64,000 nt of DNA from Candidatus Streptomyces philanthi (GCA_018114805.1 CP073042.1:5935501-5999500); one strand, 5' to 3'. Positions 1 through 10,653 are shown, numbered from the stretch's first letter. Notes: a model not told the origin generated them from the letters alone. Program-made: numbers and translations.

Positions 1-141
1 GGCGAGGCGGGCCGCGAAGGTCGTCTTGCCCGACCCGGCGTGCCCGTCCACCGCCACCAGGCGCACCGGCCCCAGCGACGGCGGCAGGGCGCGCAGCCGT
101 TCGGCGAGGTCGGTCAGGGAGAGGTCGGTGCGGTCGATCAC
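1..141 (-). CDS. P-loop NTPase, uridine-kinase-like (N-terminal part)
   Basis: Only the first 47 codons are inside the window; the gene continues beyond base 1. A Walker A motif GHAGSGKTT is visible around residues 33-41 after a short helical leader (LTDLAERLRALP). This is the arrangement of actinobacterial uridine-kinase-like or AAA-type nucleoside kinases, cytoplasmic enzymes that phosphorylate small substrates with ATP. The GTG start at 141 is fixed by an in-frame TAG a few codons upstream. The substrate cannot be told from this fragment, so uridine kinase is only a family-level guess. It is divergent from the secreted peptidase gene to the right. Confidence 0.75.
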   Translation of the reverse strand, partial: MIDRTDLSLTDLAERLRALPPSLGPVRLVAVDGHAGSGKTTFAARLA

Positions 142-319
142 CGGGACACCCTACGGGCGGGGGCGTGTCCACACCGCGCCCGGGCCGCCGGTCACGCGGG
201 CGTGCCCGAGCGGTGACGCGCCGTACCGCACATCACTGGCCCCGGCCAGGCACAGCGGTCATAGTGGGGCCACCGTCCGTGCACCTGCCGTCGCATCAGA
301 TGACTGGGGGCCTTTCACC

Positions 320-1732
320 ATGAGCAGACTCACCCCACGGCGTACCCTCCTGACCGCCGCGCTCGGCGTGACCGCCGGGCTCGCCGCCGTCTCCCCGGCG
401 CGCTGCACGACGCGCGCCGGGAAGACGGGCGCCCCGCACGCGACAGGGGCCCCCGCCGGCTCCACCGTGGACAACCGGGCCTGGACCAGCGGCGCGGACT
501 GGCGCTCGGGGGCGGTGCGGGGCGTGCGGGTGCGGGACGGGGTACGGCCCGGCATCGTGATCGCCGAGCCGGCCGGCACGACCGAGTACACCGACCCGCA
601 CACCGGCACCACGGCCCCCTGGGAGTACGCCACCTGGACCGGGCCGGTGCACGCGCTGCCCACCCCGGCGGGCGAGGTCATCGCCTCCTGGAACGCGCAC
701 ACCCCCACGGGTACCTGGCTCCAGGTCGAACTGCGGGTGACCTACACCGACGGCGGGCTCAGCCCCTGGTACGTGATGGGCTGCTGGGCCGCGGGCGACC
801 AGGACATCCGGCGCACCTCCGTGGACGGCCAGCGGGACGGCAGGAGCACGGTGGCCACCGACACGCTGGCCGTCGACGCGGACCCGGCCGGCGAGGGACT
901 GCGGATCGCCGCGTACCGGCTGCGGCTGACCCTCTACCGCCGCCCCGGCACCGCGCTGACGCCGCTGGTGTGGCGGGTGGGGGCGATGGGCTCGGACGTG
1001 CCCGACCGGTTCACCGTGCCCGCCTCCGAACCGGACGTCGCCACCGGCCGCAAGCTGACCGTGCCGAGGTACTCGCAGGAGATCCACAAGGGCCAGTACC
1101 CAGAGTACGACAACGGCGGCGAGGCGTGGTGCAGCCCGACCTCGTCGCAGATGGTCATCGAGTACTGGGGCCGCCGGCCCAGCCGGGCGGACCTCGCTTG
1201 GGTCAACCCCGACTTCGCCGACCCGCAGGTCTGCCACGCGGCCCGGTTCACCTTCGACTGCCAGTACGAGGGTTGCGGCAACTGGCCCTTCAACGCCGCC
1301 TACGCGGCCACCTACCGCGACCTGACCGGCGTGGTGACCCGCCTCAACACGCTCACCGACGCCGAGGCGCTGATCGCCGCTGGCATCCCGCTCATCACCT
1401 CGCAGTCCTTCCTGCCGGGCGAGCTGACCGGCGCCGGCTACGGCACGGCGGGCCACCTGATGACCGTCACCGGCTTCACGGCCCAGGGCGACGTGGTGGC
1501 CGGCGACCCGAACAGCGAGAGCAACGAGGCGGTGCGCCGGGTCTACCAGCGCCGCGAGTTCGAGAACGTCTGGCTGCGGACCAAGCGGTACAACGCCAGC
1601 GGCAAGGTGGTCAGCGGCACGGGCGGCGTGTGTTACCTGTACTTCCCGGCCCGGCCGACACCGACGGAACACCGGGTACTCGCGGAGCTGGGGATCACCG
1701 GAGCGTGCGCGCCCCGAAGGTGGCCCCTGTGA
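320..1732 (+). CDS. Secreted C39-family (papain-like) peptidase
   Basis: 470 residues. The N-terminus MSRLTPRRTLLTAALGVT is an arginine-rich export signal followed by an Ala/Gly-rich hydrophobic stretch. The first half of the mature protein is a beta-rich region of unknown role. The second half is a C39-like cysteine peptidase domain, with a probable nucleophile in EAWCSPTSSQMV (near residue 275), a histidine in GHLMTVTGF and an acid/amide in GDPNS. C39-like secreted proteins of Streptomyces are extracellular; their substrates are mostly unknown. ATG 320 was chosen because the signal peptide begins there, although the frame is open far upstream. A fragment of a second copy of the C-terminal region lies at 10464-10563. 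Confidence 0.85.
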   Translation: MSRLTPRRTLLTAALGVTAGLAAVSPARCTTRAGKTGAPHATGAPAGSTVDNRAWTSGADWRSGAVRGVRVRDGVRPGIVIAEPAGTTEYTDPHTGTTAPWEYATWTGPVHALPTPAGEVIASWNAHTPTGTWLQVELRVTYTDGGLSPWYVMGCWAAGDQDIRRTSVDGQRDGRSTVATDTLAVDADPAGEGLRIAAYRLRLTLYRRPGTALTPLVWRVGAMGSDVPDRFTVPASEPDVATGRKLTVPRYSQEIHKGQYPEYDNGGEAWCSPTSSQMVIEYWGRRPSRADLAWVNPDFADPQVCHAARFTFDCQYEGCGNWPFNAAYAATYRDLTGVVTRLNTLTDAEALIAAGIPLITSQSFLPGELTGAGYGTAGHLMTVTGFTAQGDVVAGDPNSESNEAVRRVYQRREFENVWLRTKRYNASGKVVSGTGGVCYLYFPARPTPTEHRVLAELGITGACAPRRWPL

Positions 1733-1741
1733 CCTGGCGGC

Positions 1742-1891
1742 AGTGCTCGCCTGACGACAGTGCTTGCCGCCGTCGAGGCTGAGGTGGCTGAGCGGGTCCA
1801 CCGTGGTCGTGACGGAGCTGTGGCCCGTCCACCGCGCCGCCTCGTGGACGGGCACCCCGTGGGTCAAGGTCGCGGTGGCCCACGTGTCCAC
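1742..1891 (-). pseudogene. Tyrosine recombinase (integrase) C-terminal scar
   Basis: About 50 codons on the minus strand read like the end of a phage or plasmid integrase: DTWATATLTHGVPVHE, then ARWTGHSSVTTTVDPLSHL. This is the HxxR...H/Y end region of the tyrosine recombinase family (usual form: LGHSSxxTTxxxYSHL). The preceding catalytic domain is absent and the usual Tyr before SHL reads as P-L, so it is a dead remnant. It marks an old integration event in the same area as the decayed NTPase and transposase fragments. Confidence 0.6.
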
Positions 1892-2000
1892 GGGTCGGGC
1901 GGATCGCGGTCAGGGACCTGAGGCGGTTGAGGGCGCGGTTCCAGGACCTGCGGACACGTGAGCGAACACGGTGTACCTCGCGTGCAGGTCACAGGGGATG

Positions 2001-3820
2001 TCAGCTGCCGCCCGGACCGCGCCCCCGCCGCGCCCGTGCGGCGAACAGGCCCGCGCCCATCCCACCGACGACGGCCACCGACACGCTGGCGGCCAACTGA
2101 CGCAGGCTGCGGGACCGCTGGCCCGCCGCACGCCGTTCCTCCTCGCGGGCGGTCAGGCTGGCGACCACGAAGTCGCGCTCCAGACGGTTCAGTACCTGCC
2201 GGTGCGACCGCTCCCACTCCCGCACGGTGGTGAGCTGCGTGCCCCGGTACAGCGCCCCCGAGTCCCGGGCCAGGCTCTGCCATGTCAACGCCGCGTGCGT
2301 GAGCTGACGGTGGGTGCACAGGGCCGCGGGGTCGTCGTCGAGCCACTGCCGCAGCCGGGGCCAGTCGCGGATGATCGCCTCGTGTGCGGCTTCGACCGCC
2401 GTGCCGTCCAACGTGATCACCCGGGCCTGGGCCAGTCGGTCGAGCAGCCGGTCGATGGAGCGCGGGTCGGCCAGGCCGTCGAGTTCGCGCCGATCCACCG
2501 TGCGCCGCTGGAGCGCGGTCCCCTCGCCGGGAGCGGTCAACCGGAAGAACAGTGAGCGCAGGAGGGCTTGCTCGTCGGACGTGGCGCTGCCATATGCCTG
2601 CTCGGCCAGGCGGGTCGCGACCCCGCGCATTCCGCCGACCGCCCGGTAGTCGGCCAACCGCAGGCTGTCGGCGGTCTGACGGTGGTGCCACGTCAGGCGC
2701 AGCGCGATGGCCACCAGCGACAGGGCGCCGGGCTGGCCGGCCGACTCGGAGAGCACGGCCTCCAGCAGGTCCGCCTCCACGACCGCTCCCCTGCGCGCGG
2801 CGGGCTCGGTGACGATGCCGCGCAGTTCGTCGCGCGAGGGCGGTTCGACGCGCAGCCGGGCCCCGCTCGGCAGCGCGGCGGCCATGGTGCCCTGCGACAA
2901 ACAGCGTTCTTGGTAGTCGGAACGGACCGCGAGGATGATCCGCAGCGGGGGGGCCACAGGTGCGGGAGGTGCGGAGCAGGGCCCGGCAGAAGGCGCTCCA
3001 TTCCGCCGCGTCCGCGTGGTGCGTGAACGCTCTCTCCACCTGGTCGACGACGAGCAGGACGTGCCTCTTCGCCGGCCCCGCCACCAACCAGGCTTCCACC
3101 GCGCTGGTCAGCGTCTCGGGATCGGTGGTGACACCCTCCTAGGGCGTGCGCGCCGCGTCGGAGTCCGTCAGGGTGGCCACCGCGGCAGCCAGCGCCGCCA
3201 GCGGGTGGCGGTCCGGCGTGGTGAGGACGGCCAGGTGCCAGTCGGGGCCCATACGAGCCGGCAGGCCGGCTCTCACCAGGGAGGACAGTCCGCTGCCTGA
3301 CGCGCCGGACCGGCCACCACCGGGTGCCTTTCCACCTTCCGTGCCACTTCGTCCACCAGGGCTGACCGTCCGGTGAAGACCTCCGCGTCCGCGCGCCCGA
3401 AGGCGGCCTAGCCCGGATAGGGACTCGGTGCCTCCTGCCGTGCGTGCTCGTCGCCAGGCCGCACCCTGCCCGGGGAGCCTCCCCGGCCGCTTGGCGCCAG
3501 CGCGCTTCCCACTCCGCCAGGTCTCCGCCGCATGCCCGCGCATAGGCGAGGACGACGGGGAGCGACGGCAGCCGCTCGCCCTTCGCGGCCTCGGTGAGGG
3601 TGCTGGCCGCGTAGTGGGCCGCCTCCGCCAGGACGCGGTAACTGGGCGCGCTCGTGCAGTTGGCGCAGTTGCCAGGCCAGATGCTGGCCCGGCCCGGCCC
3701 GGCCTCGGGGTCGATCGAGCGCTCCGGGCGCCCCAACCGCAGTGATCTTCCGGTCTCGTCCGGCTCCCTACCCACGTTGCCCCCAGGTGTCTTAAGGCGC
3801 CCCTGATCGGGCTTCATCAT
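2001..3820 (-). pseudogene. Decayed XRE-HTH / nSTAND1 NTPase gene
   Basis: Pieces of one protein are spread over several minus-strand frames. At the start (from about 3820) there is an XRE-type helix-turn-helix, including HYAASTLTEAAKGERLPS and LAYARACGGDLAEWEARW. Next comes a degenerate Walker A, GASGSGLSSLVRAG, where the usual Lys of GSGKSS is lost. Then a Walker B-like strand HVLLVVDQVE, and a long helical NACHT/STAND region ending in a hydrophobic segment (SVSVAVVGGMGAGLF) at the stop at 2001. Intact relatives are HTH-nSTAND1-WD40 proteins (NLR-like, of suspected sensor or defence role). Here the C-terminal WD40 repeats are missing and there are at least two frame changes plus an in-frame TAG at 3139-3141. 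Confidence 0.7.
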
Positions 3821-4141
3821 TGTGCGGAATATTTGTCCGGGGCAGGACGCCCTTTCGGACAAATCAGAGCCCGAGCACTGTTCTTGTGGTACACCGGCTC
3901 GACCGCGGGGGTGGCAGCACCGCCGCTGAGCGCGCACCGCACACGGCAGGGAGTGGACCAGTGGGGCGCGCTGCCGTTCCGTTCTCGAGTGCGACGCGCT
4001 GCTCCACGCGGCGTTGTCTCCTTACCACTCTGCGGTTTTCCCCTTCGTCCCACCCGCACTGGTCGGCGCGTCGCGCTTCCGCGGCTGACTGGACCACACC
4101 TCTGCCTCTGTACCGACTTCTTGTCCGAGAGGAAGAACGTC
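3821..4141 (+). promoter_or_regulatory. Upstream region of ricin-lectin gene
   Basis: No gene supported. The segment separates the divergent XRE-NTPase remnant and the lectin gene, so promoters for both are expected. The only clear signal is the purine-rich ribosome site GAGAGGAAG just before ATG 4142. Confidence 0.35.
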
Positions 4142-4669
4142 ATGAAGAAGCTTCTGACGCTGGCCGTCTGTGCGGCGGCTGCGATCACCACGTTGCCGAC
4201 CGGCGCCGCCCAAGCGGACAACCGCGCAAGGAACCTGGACGGACCCCGTGTCGCGGCTGGTTGGCACCAGTTGGCCAACAGCCACTCACGTAAGTGCCTG
4301 ACGATCGACGCACAACAGAACTGGGACGGGGGACGGGTCTACTTGGCCAACTGCGACACCGATGCCGCACAGCGCTGGTATCGCGGGGCCAACGGAGACC
4401 GGGTCGTCATCACGTCGGCGTGGTCGAGCCGGGTGCTGGACGCCGTCCTCGACAACCGCAACGGAAGCGCCGTCACTGGCTACCGGTGGCTGGATTGGGA
4501 CCACTACCCGCAGAACCAGCAGTGGCCCGTCACCAGTGCCGGTGAGATCAAGAACGCGTGGAACGGTCGGTGCCTGGACGCCAACCCCGGCCAGAAGGAC
4601 TGGCCGGAACAGCAGGTCTACCTCTGGGACTGCAACGGGAGCCAGTGGCAGCGGTGGTTCGCGGTGTAG
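4142..4669 (+). CDS. Secreted ricin B-type (beta-trefoil) lectin
   Basis: 175 residues. A Sec signal peptide (MKKLLTLAVCAAAAITT, cut near AQA-DN) is followed by one beta-trefoil domain. The three repeats end in QxW-like motifs: AQRWYRG, NQQWPV and SQWQRWFAV; NSHSRKCLTIDAQQ and NGRCLDANPG are the matching carbohydrate-loop segments. Such single-domain secreted lectins bind sugars outside the cell. ATG 4142 has a good ribosome site and begins the signal peptide. It is a distant paralogue of the lectin-like gene at 9873, and the large broken secreted gene lies between the two. Confidence 0.88.
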   Translation: MKKLLTLAVCAAAAITTLPTGAAQADNRARNLDGPRVAAGWHQLANSHSRKCLTIDAQQNWDGGRVYLANCDTDAAQRWYRGANGDRVVITSAWSSRVLDAVLDNRNGSAVTGYRWLDWDHYPQNQQWPVTSAGEIKNAWNGRCLDANPGQKDWPEQQVYLWDCNGSQWQRWFAV

Positions 4670-4683
4670 GTCCGGCGCCCGCC

Positions 4684-4716
4684 GGTGGGTGTGCCGGGCC
4701 CGCCGGCACACCCACC
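4684..4716. terminator. Intrinsic terminator-like hairpin after lectin gene
   Basis: A perfect 14-bp inverted repeat (GGTGGGTGTGCCGG / CCGGCACACCCACC) with a 5-nt loop starts 15 bases after the lectin stop codon. Confidence 0.75.
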
Positions 4717-4846
4717 GCGCCGCGTCTTCTGCCGCTTCGCACCGCCTTCCGCGCCTGAACGCGCTCCATCCCCTGTCTTTCGGCGCTCCAGCGCCGTGTC
4801 GCGGACGTACGGCTCGTGCCGTGCGTCCTCCCTCCGAGGGAGCATC

Positions 4847-7800
4847 ATGCGTCTTCCACGAAGAGCGAGTCCCAGAACCAAGAGCCACCAGCGGGGGCGT
4901 CGGCTGATCGCCGTCGCCGCCGCACTCACCGTCCTCCTACCGCTCGGAGTCGGCTCAAGCACCGCCCGGTCCCCGCAGTCCCACTCGCCGACGCCCCAGG
5001 CCAGCGGCCCGCGGTCGGCCGTCGGCGCGGCCACCGTGGAGCCCGGTCGCCGCGACGCGCTGCTCGGAAGGGGTTGGCGTGACTCCGCGGACCGAGCTTG
5101 GACGGCCACCGGCGACGCTGAGCGCTTTCACATCAGCGTCGCCGACGCCCGCACCGGCTACACCTGGCGCACCGCCGCCACCCTGTCCGAGCAGGGCTTC
5201 GACGTGGACCAGTGGGTGGGCAACGCCTGCCTGACCGGCTCCGGGCGCCGGGCCGTGGTGGTCTACGCACCCCGTTCGTTCACCAACAAGGCCGAACTCT
5301 TCGACCGCGGGGGCTTCGCCGCGGTCGTCGACATCGACACCGGGCGCACCACCAAGCTGCGGCTTCAGGCGTCCCTGGCGTACTACAGCGCCGGCTGTGG
5401 CGTCGGCGAGACGGCCGTGCTGACCCGGCACACCAGCGCCGCTTCGGGCGCCACCCAACTGGTGCGGGTGGACGCCGCGACGGGGAAGCTCGCCCGGCCG
5501 GTGGAGGTCAAGGGACAGCTCACCTCCGCTGTGCCGGTGGGCAAGGGCATCGTGGGCGCCGACAACGGCCGCCTGGTCCGGGTCGCGGACAACGGCCGGC
5601 GCACGACCGTGGCCGTGACCCACGTGGTGCCCTTCCACGTCAAGCCCGACGCCGAGGGCGGGCTGGTGTTCATGGACCGGCAACGCGACCGTGGCTTCGT
5701 ACGGCGGGTGCAGACCAGCGGCGCCCACACCACCGGCCCGGCCCCCGTACGGACCCTTGCCGAGGGAGACCTCACCGCGCTCGGTGGTCACCTCCGGGGC
5801 GGGCGGCCGGGTGTTCCTCACCGGGAAACAGCGGCACCTGCGGGGCCTGCCGGACAGCGTGCGGCGGCTACCGGTGGCCAAGGACGCCGTGGTCTCGTCG
5901 CTGGGGCAGGTCTCGGTCGCGGTGAGCGCGCCGACCCGACCACGTGGCGCGGCACCGGAGCGCGCCGCTCCACCGGCCCCGCCCCGCGTCTCCATGCGGG
6001 TCCTGGCGACGGACGAGCACATCTCCTTCGCCTTCGCCCCTGGCGCTGTGCCCCCGGTGGGCGCCGCGTCCGGCAGGGTCCCGCACCCCCCTGCTCGCCC
6101 GGGCCCCGGGAGTCGCGCCGGACCCGGTGCACGGCGGTGACGCCACCAACCCGGTGGAGGAGGAGCGCACCTGCTCCGTGCCGCGCAACGACCCGCGCAA
6201 CCAGGCCATGCAGCCCAAGCCCCGTCAGGTCGAGTGGGCCGCCGACCAGGCCGTGCGCGGGGCACTGACCGTGCAGCGCCCGGCGAACTGGAAGAACCTG
6301 GGCATGCTCGCCTACAGCCCGCAACAACTCTTCCCCCCGATCCGGCTGGAGGGCGGGGGCAACGTCCCCGCGCAGATCCTGCTGGGCATCGCGGCGCAGG
6401 AGTCGAACCTGTGGCAGTCCTCACGCATCGCGGTGCCGGGCGCCACCAGCAGCCCCCTGATCGGCAACTACTACGGGCGGAAGATCTACGACGCGAATCC
6501 GGGCGATGACTGGGACATCCACTGGGAGGGGGCCGACTGCGGGTACGGCGTCACGCAGGTGACCGACGGCATGCGCAAGGCCGGGCACGAGCGGCCGAAC
6601 GAGACCGCCCTCCCGTACCAGACCCAGCGTGCCGTGGCGCTGGATTTCGCCGCCAACGTGGCGGCCGGGCTGCGCATCCTCTAGGAGAAGTGGAACCTGA
6701 CGACCAAGGCGAGGATGCGGGTCAACAACGGTGACCCCGCCAAGATAGAGAACTGGTTCCACGCCCTGTGGGCCTACAACTCCGGCATGTACCCCCGGGA
6801 GCAGTCCGACCCCACCGCCCCGTGGGGCCTCGGGTGGGCCAACAACCCTGCCAACCCCAGCTACCCCGCGAACCGGGCGCCCTTCCTGGAGCTGACCTAC
6901 GCGGATGCCGCCAAGCCGCAGAACTGGCCGTAAGCCGGAGAAGGTGCTGGGCTGGGTGGGACACCGGTCGAGGTCCTGGAGTCCCCTGGCAAACTGGTGT
7001 CCGGCTTCCGGGGGGCGTGGTGGAACGGGACGGCGACCACCTCCGTCGAGAACCGCAAGGCCGTTAAGCCACCGGTCAACCAGTTCTGTGACCCGTCGAA
7101 CAACTGCGACCCCGCCGGCCGCTACAAGCCGAACGCGCCCGGGGTCGAGAACGCCCCCGCATGCCCCTGCGCCCACACCAACGCAGCGGGGCAGTACGAC
7201 CTCAAGTGCTGGTACCACAACTCCACCGAGTGGAAGGAGAACTGCGACTACACCTGCGGCAACGAACTGCTGCGGTTCAGCCCCGGCTACGCCTACCAGG
7301 ACGACGGCAGCGCCTGCCCACTCGTGTGCAGCACGGTCGGGTTGCCCGCCAACGCGATGGTCATCGACTACCTCCCCGACGGCACCCCCTCGGTCCGGTC
7401 GGACTGCGGACGGCCCTGGACGAACAGGGGTGCGTTCACCCTCTCCTTCACCCCCCGACGCGGTCGGCGACTTCCCGTCGAAGGTGGACTTCCACCAGTT
7501 GGGGGCCGGCTTCGGGGGACACTTCTGGTTCGCCCACAGCCGTAAGCAGTCGGACAAAATGAAGGTGAGCGTGACCTGGAAGCTCGACCACGAGCTGGAC
7601 AGCCCCGCCCAGGTCCTCGTACACCTCCCCGACCACGGCCCGCAGAGCAAGAAGGCCACCTACGAGATCCACACGGCCCGCGGCGTGCGGACCAAGGTGG
7701 TGTCCCAACCCAGCGGTCAGAACCGCTGGGTGTCGCTGGGTGTCTTCAAGGACGCCCCGAAGGTGACGTTGAGCAGTGTGACCACGGACGGGACCGGAGA

Positions 7801-9172
7801 CGACGACATTGCCTTCGACGCGATGGCCGTGGTGCCGATGCCCGGCTCCTACGTGGAACACACGGTGGACGCCGTCGCCGTCTTCGACGAGAACCAGGAC
7901 CTCGACACCCCGCTGACGACCTCGTGGATCAGCCGCATCATGGCCAACCGCAAGTCCCTCTACGACTGGGGCAAGAAGACATCGGGCGACTCGTCAACCT
8001 GCCCACCTGCGTTGGTGGGCCACAGCCCACATGTGTCATGCCGCGGACCAAGGCCGCCATGCAGAGCTGGCACGACAACGTTGTCTAGGCGGGCACCGAC
8101 CCGGTCAACCACCCAGCGGGCAAGAGCATCGCCCAGTGGATGAACTTCAGCAATCCGTCCCGGTACCGCCCGACCGGCACAGCCATCCCCACCTGGTTCG
8201 ACACCCACGAAGAGTCGTACAAGATCAAGTCCAAGACCACCGTCGGCTTCATCAAGGCGCCGGACGGGAAGGTCATCCCGGGCAGCGAGTTCGTCAAATA
8301 CGACAACCGCACCAGCTCCACCCACCTCCCGGAGTTCGTACAGGAGGCGTTCCGCGCCATCGCCGCGGACTACGGCATCACGGCACCTGACCTGACCTAC
8401 ACGCTCAAGGACGCGGGCTACCACGACGGCCGCGAGACGACCTCGAACACCAACGAGACCGGGGTGCTGCCCGCTCGGGCCTATGCGTACGCCGGGAAGA
8501 ACCCCGTGGTCACCAACGGGTCCAGCAGCAACACCGAGCCCGACGAGAACGGCAGCTGCGTCAGCACGCTCCAGGTCTCGGGGGGCGTCATCGGCTACCG
8601 CACGGTGCTGGCCGACGCACACGTGCCCGGCCGGGTCGAGAACTGGCAGAAGCGGGTGTACGACGACAAGAACGTGCCCCCGCCGGTGACCCACCTCGCC
8701 CACGACATCCACGAGCTGTTCTTCAACCCGGGGGGCACCGTCGGGCCGCCGGTCAGCGGGTCGTTCTTCGGCCAGGCTCCGCCGATCTGGCAGGAGCTCA
8801 ACTTCCAAGCCTGCGCCGACGGCAGTATCCGCAAGGCGGGGGGCAGGGCCCTGCTACGGGCCAGCCACATGGCCGACCACTACATGTACCACAACGGCCG
8901 CTCCGTCGATGACGAGGGTGCGCAGCAAGCGACCGCGAAACCCGTCATGAAGGGCGACTTCACCTTCTTCAGCCGTCTCCCCGACCCGAACACCACCTTC
9001 CCGCTGTGGGAGAACCCCTACGGCCCCTGCACCACCGGGCCACACAGCCCGCGCTCCGGCAACCCCTGGGACGTCACGGCCATCCCCGCCCCAGGGCCCG
9101 GGCATCAACCCCCGGAAGGCGCACTTCTGCGTCGGTGATGTGCCCCCTGACCCGGACCACACCAGCGACTAG
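4847..9172 (+). pseudogene. Very large secreted protein, SLT-like and golvesin-like domains, broken
   Basis: Successive frames join into one protein of about 1,400 residues. It has a signal peptide (from MRLPRRASPR at 4847) and a beta-propeller-like region to about 5800. A lytic-transglycosylase-like segment follows (AQILLGIAAQESNLWQ, then DCGYGVTQVTDG near 6370-6560). Next are a Cys-rich stretch (7080-7330), a golvesin-C-terminal-like beta domain (FGGHFWFAHS onward, 7500-7850) and a long unassigned tail ending INPRKAHFCVGD...HTSD at 9172. There are frame changes near 5800, 6100, 6930, 7460, 8000 and 9095. In-frame stops occur at 6682 and 8086, and a TAA follows NWP at 6931. Intact relatives are secreted Streptomyces proteins thought to act on the cell wall. 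ATG 4847 begins the signal peptide. Confidence 0.7.
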
Positions 9173-9420
9173 AGCCTGTCTGGTCGATCGTCTTCGTAGC
9201 CAGCCGGTGAGGGCCGCGGCGGTCGCGGTGCCGAGATGGAGGCAGCCGTGTCTGCCGTAGCGGGTGGCCATGGTCTGGTCGCTCACTCGACGGTGTCGCG
9301 CTTCGGGTAGCGGTTCTCGTCCAAGCCTGGTGGCCGTCCGCCGCGTGTTCCTCTGTGTGGGCGGGCGGCCTGGCTGTCGGCCTTCTTCGCGGTACGACAA
9401 CGCGTCCGACGGCCACCGCT
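9173..9420 (-). pseudogene. IS5-type transposase C-terminal remnant
   Basis: On the minus strand two frames give KKADSQAARPHRGTRGGRPP...LDENRYPKRDTVE, then MATRYGRHGCLHLGTATAAAL. These match the closing part of IS5-family DDE transposases (SRGGRPPxFDxxxYKxRNTVERxI, then AVATRYDKRGxxFLGTVTAAA). The segment is frameshifted and the front of the transposase is missing. The sequence GAGCCTGTC at 9173-9181, directly after the broken secreted gene, resembles the outer end of such elements. Confidence 0.65.
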
Positions 9421-9872
9421 CCCCGTGCCTGCCGTCGGGGCGGGTGCGGGCCAGGCAGGGCCGGGGACTCGCGGTCGTCGCTTCGAAACATCATCGCGTT
9501 CAGTTTCGTTTCGATGCGCGCACCGATCCGTCCACGAGTTCGCGGTTTCCGCGTTGCGTTCGCTCGTGCCGCCTTTCGTGCCCCTATCGCAACGACGTGA
9601 CCGTGGTGGCGTTCTCCAGCCGACGGTCGTGGAAATCGAATGCGCCCTCGCCGGTGTCGCCTCCGACGAGTCGTCGCGCAGATGCGTGCTCAACTGGGCG
9701 GCGCAGGCCACGGTGTGCGCGGTGAGTTCCATCGAATGTGTCCACACGACGTACAAGCCCTCCTTCGGCGAGATCGAGACTCAGTTGCCATCTGGCAAGA
9801 ACGCGACTCCCGGAGGTGAACCCTTCGTGGTGCCATAGGGCCAGACCTTGCGAATGAAATAGGGAGAATGAC
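9421..9872. other. Gap with no supported gene
   Basis: Several open frames cross this segment on both strands, but none shows family motifs. It may contain more decayed insertion-sequence DNA plus the promoter of the lectin-like gene at 9873. Confidence 0.4.
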
Positions 9873-10478
9873 GTGGTCTTCGGAAAGACACTTTGGGCTC
9901 TGGCCACCAGTGCGGCTATGACAGCCCTCATGCTCGCCAACGGAGCCACCGCCTCGGCTGAGTCTCACCCTGAGCCGGACAGCGCTGCCGCGAAGGCGGG
10001 CACACGGTCAGGAAACTACGAGCTCTACAACATCAGGACTCAGCGCTGCGTCACGGACGCCAACAACGAAGTACTGTGCCTTCTTTGCGATCGGAATACC
10101 GATCACAATTGGTGGATTCAGACCTATCCAGACGGGCACGTGGTCCTGCAGAGCGCGAAGACGCATGCATGCCTGGATGACAGTGCGCAAGATGGCCTGC
10201 GCACAGTGGAATGCAACGGCCTTGTCTATCAGAACTTGGCCTTGGAAAAAGCCAGCGATTGTGGTGCCACGTTCAGGAATCACATGACGGGAAAGTGCTT
10301 GAACGACAGTTTCGAGAACGGCGTGCGCACCTTCGATTGCTACTATCACGATCACAGAGCTATCGCACAAGGGCGTGGTAAGACGCGCTGGCCAGAACCA
10401 CCGTCTCTGACCCGCACATTCGCCTTCTGTTTCTCCGTCTGCTCGGAGTGTGCCGCCCAGTTGGGGAACATCTGGTAG
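9873..10478 (+). CDS. Secreted ricin-type lectin-like protein with altered C-terminus
   Basis: 201 codons from GTG 9873, preceded by AGGGAGAA. A signal peptide (LWALATSAAMTALMLANGA, cut near ASA-ES) is followed by a beta-trefoil-like domain with repeats YNIRTQRCVTDANNE, SAKTHACLDDSAQDG and NHMTGKCLNDSFENG, each with paired Cys and aromatic residues. Base composition is visibly less GC-rich than the neighbours, which suggests transfer. The last 50 residues no longer fit a trefoil and run in frame into a TAG. Beyond that TAG the same frame continues as a C39-peptidase fragment, so the natural C-terminus was probably lost in a rearrangement. Confidence 0.65.
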   Translation: MVFGKTLWALATSAAMTALMLANGATASAESHPEPDSAAAKAGTRSGNYELYNIRTQRCVTDANNEVLCLLCDRNTDHNWWIQTYPDGHVVLQSAKTHACLDDSAQDGLRTVECNGLVYQNLALEKASDCGATFRNHMTGKCLNDSFENGVRTFDCYYHDHRAIAQGRGKTRWPEPPSLTRTFAFCFSVCSECAAQLGNIW

Positions 10479-10563
10479 CAGGCCAAGCGGTACGACGCCA
10501 GCGGCAACGTGGTCGGCGGCACGGGTGGCGTGTGTCCCCCGCGCTTCCCGGCCCAGCCGACGC
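10464..10563 (+). pseudogene. Fragment of a second C39 peptidase C-terminus
   Basis: About 100 bases match the coding sequence near 1564-1665 at DNA and protein level: AKRYDASGNVVGGTGGVC here against TKRYNASGKVVSGTGGVC in the intact gene. It is in the same frame as the upstream lectin-like gene, separated only by the TAG at 10476. The rest of the peptidase is absent. Confidence 0.7.
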
Positions 10564-10653
10564 TCCGTCAACTGCGGGCCGGGCGCGCGGTGGGCGTGCG
10601 CTGCTCGGCCCGCGCGCCGCCGGCGGTCAGGCCCGTCGGCGGCGCGGGGCGGT

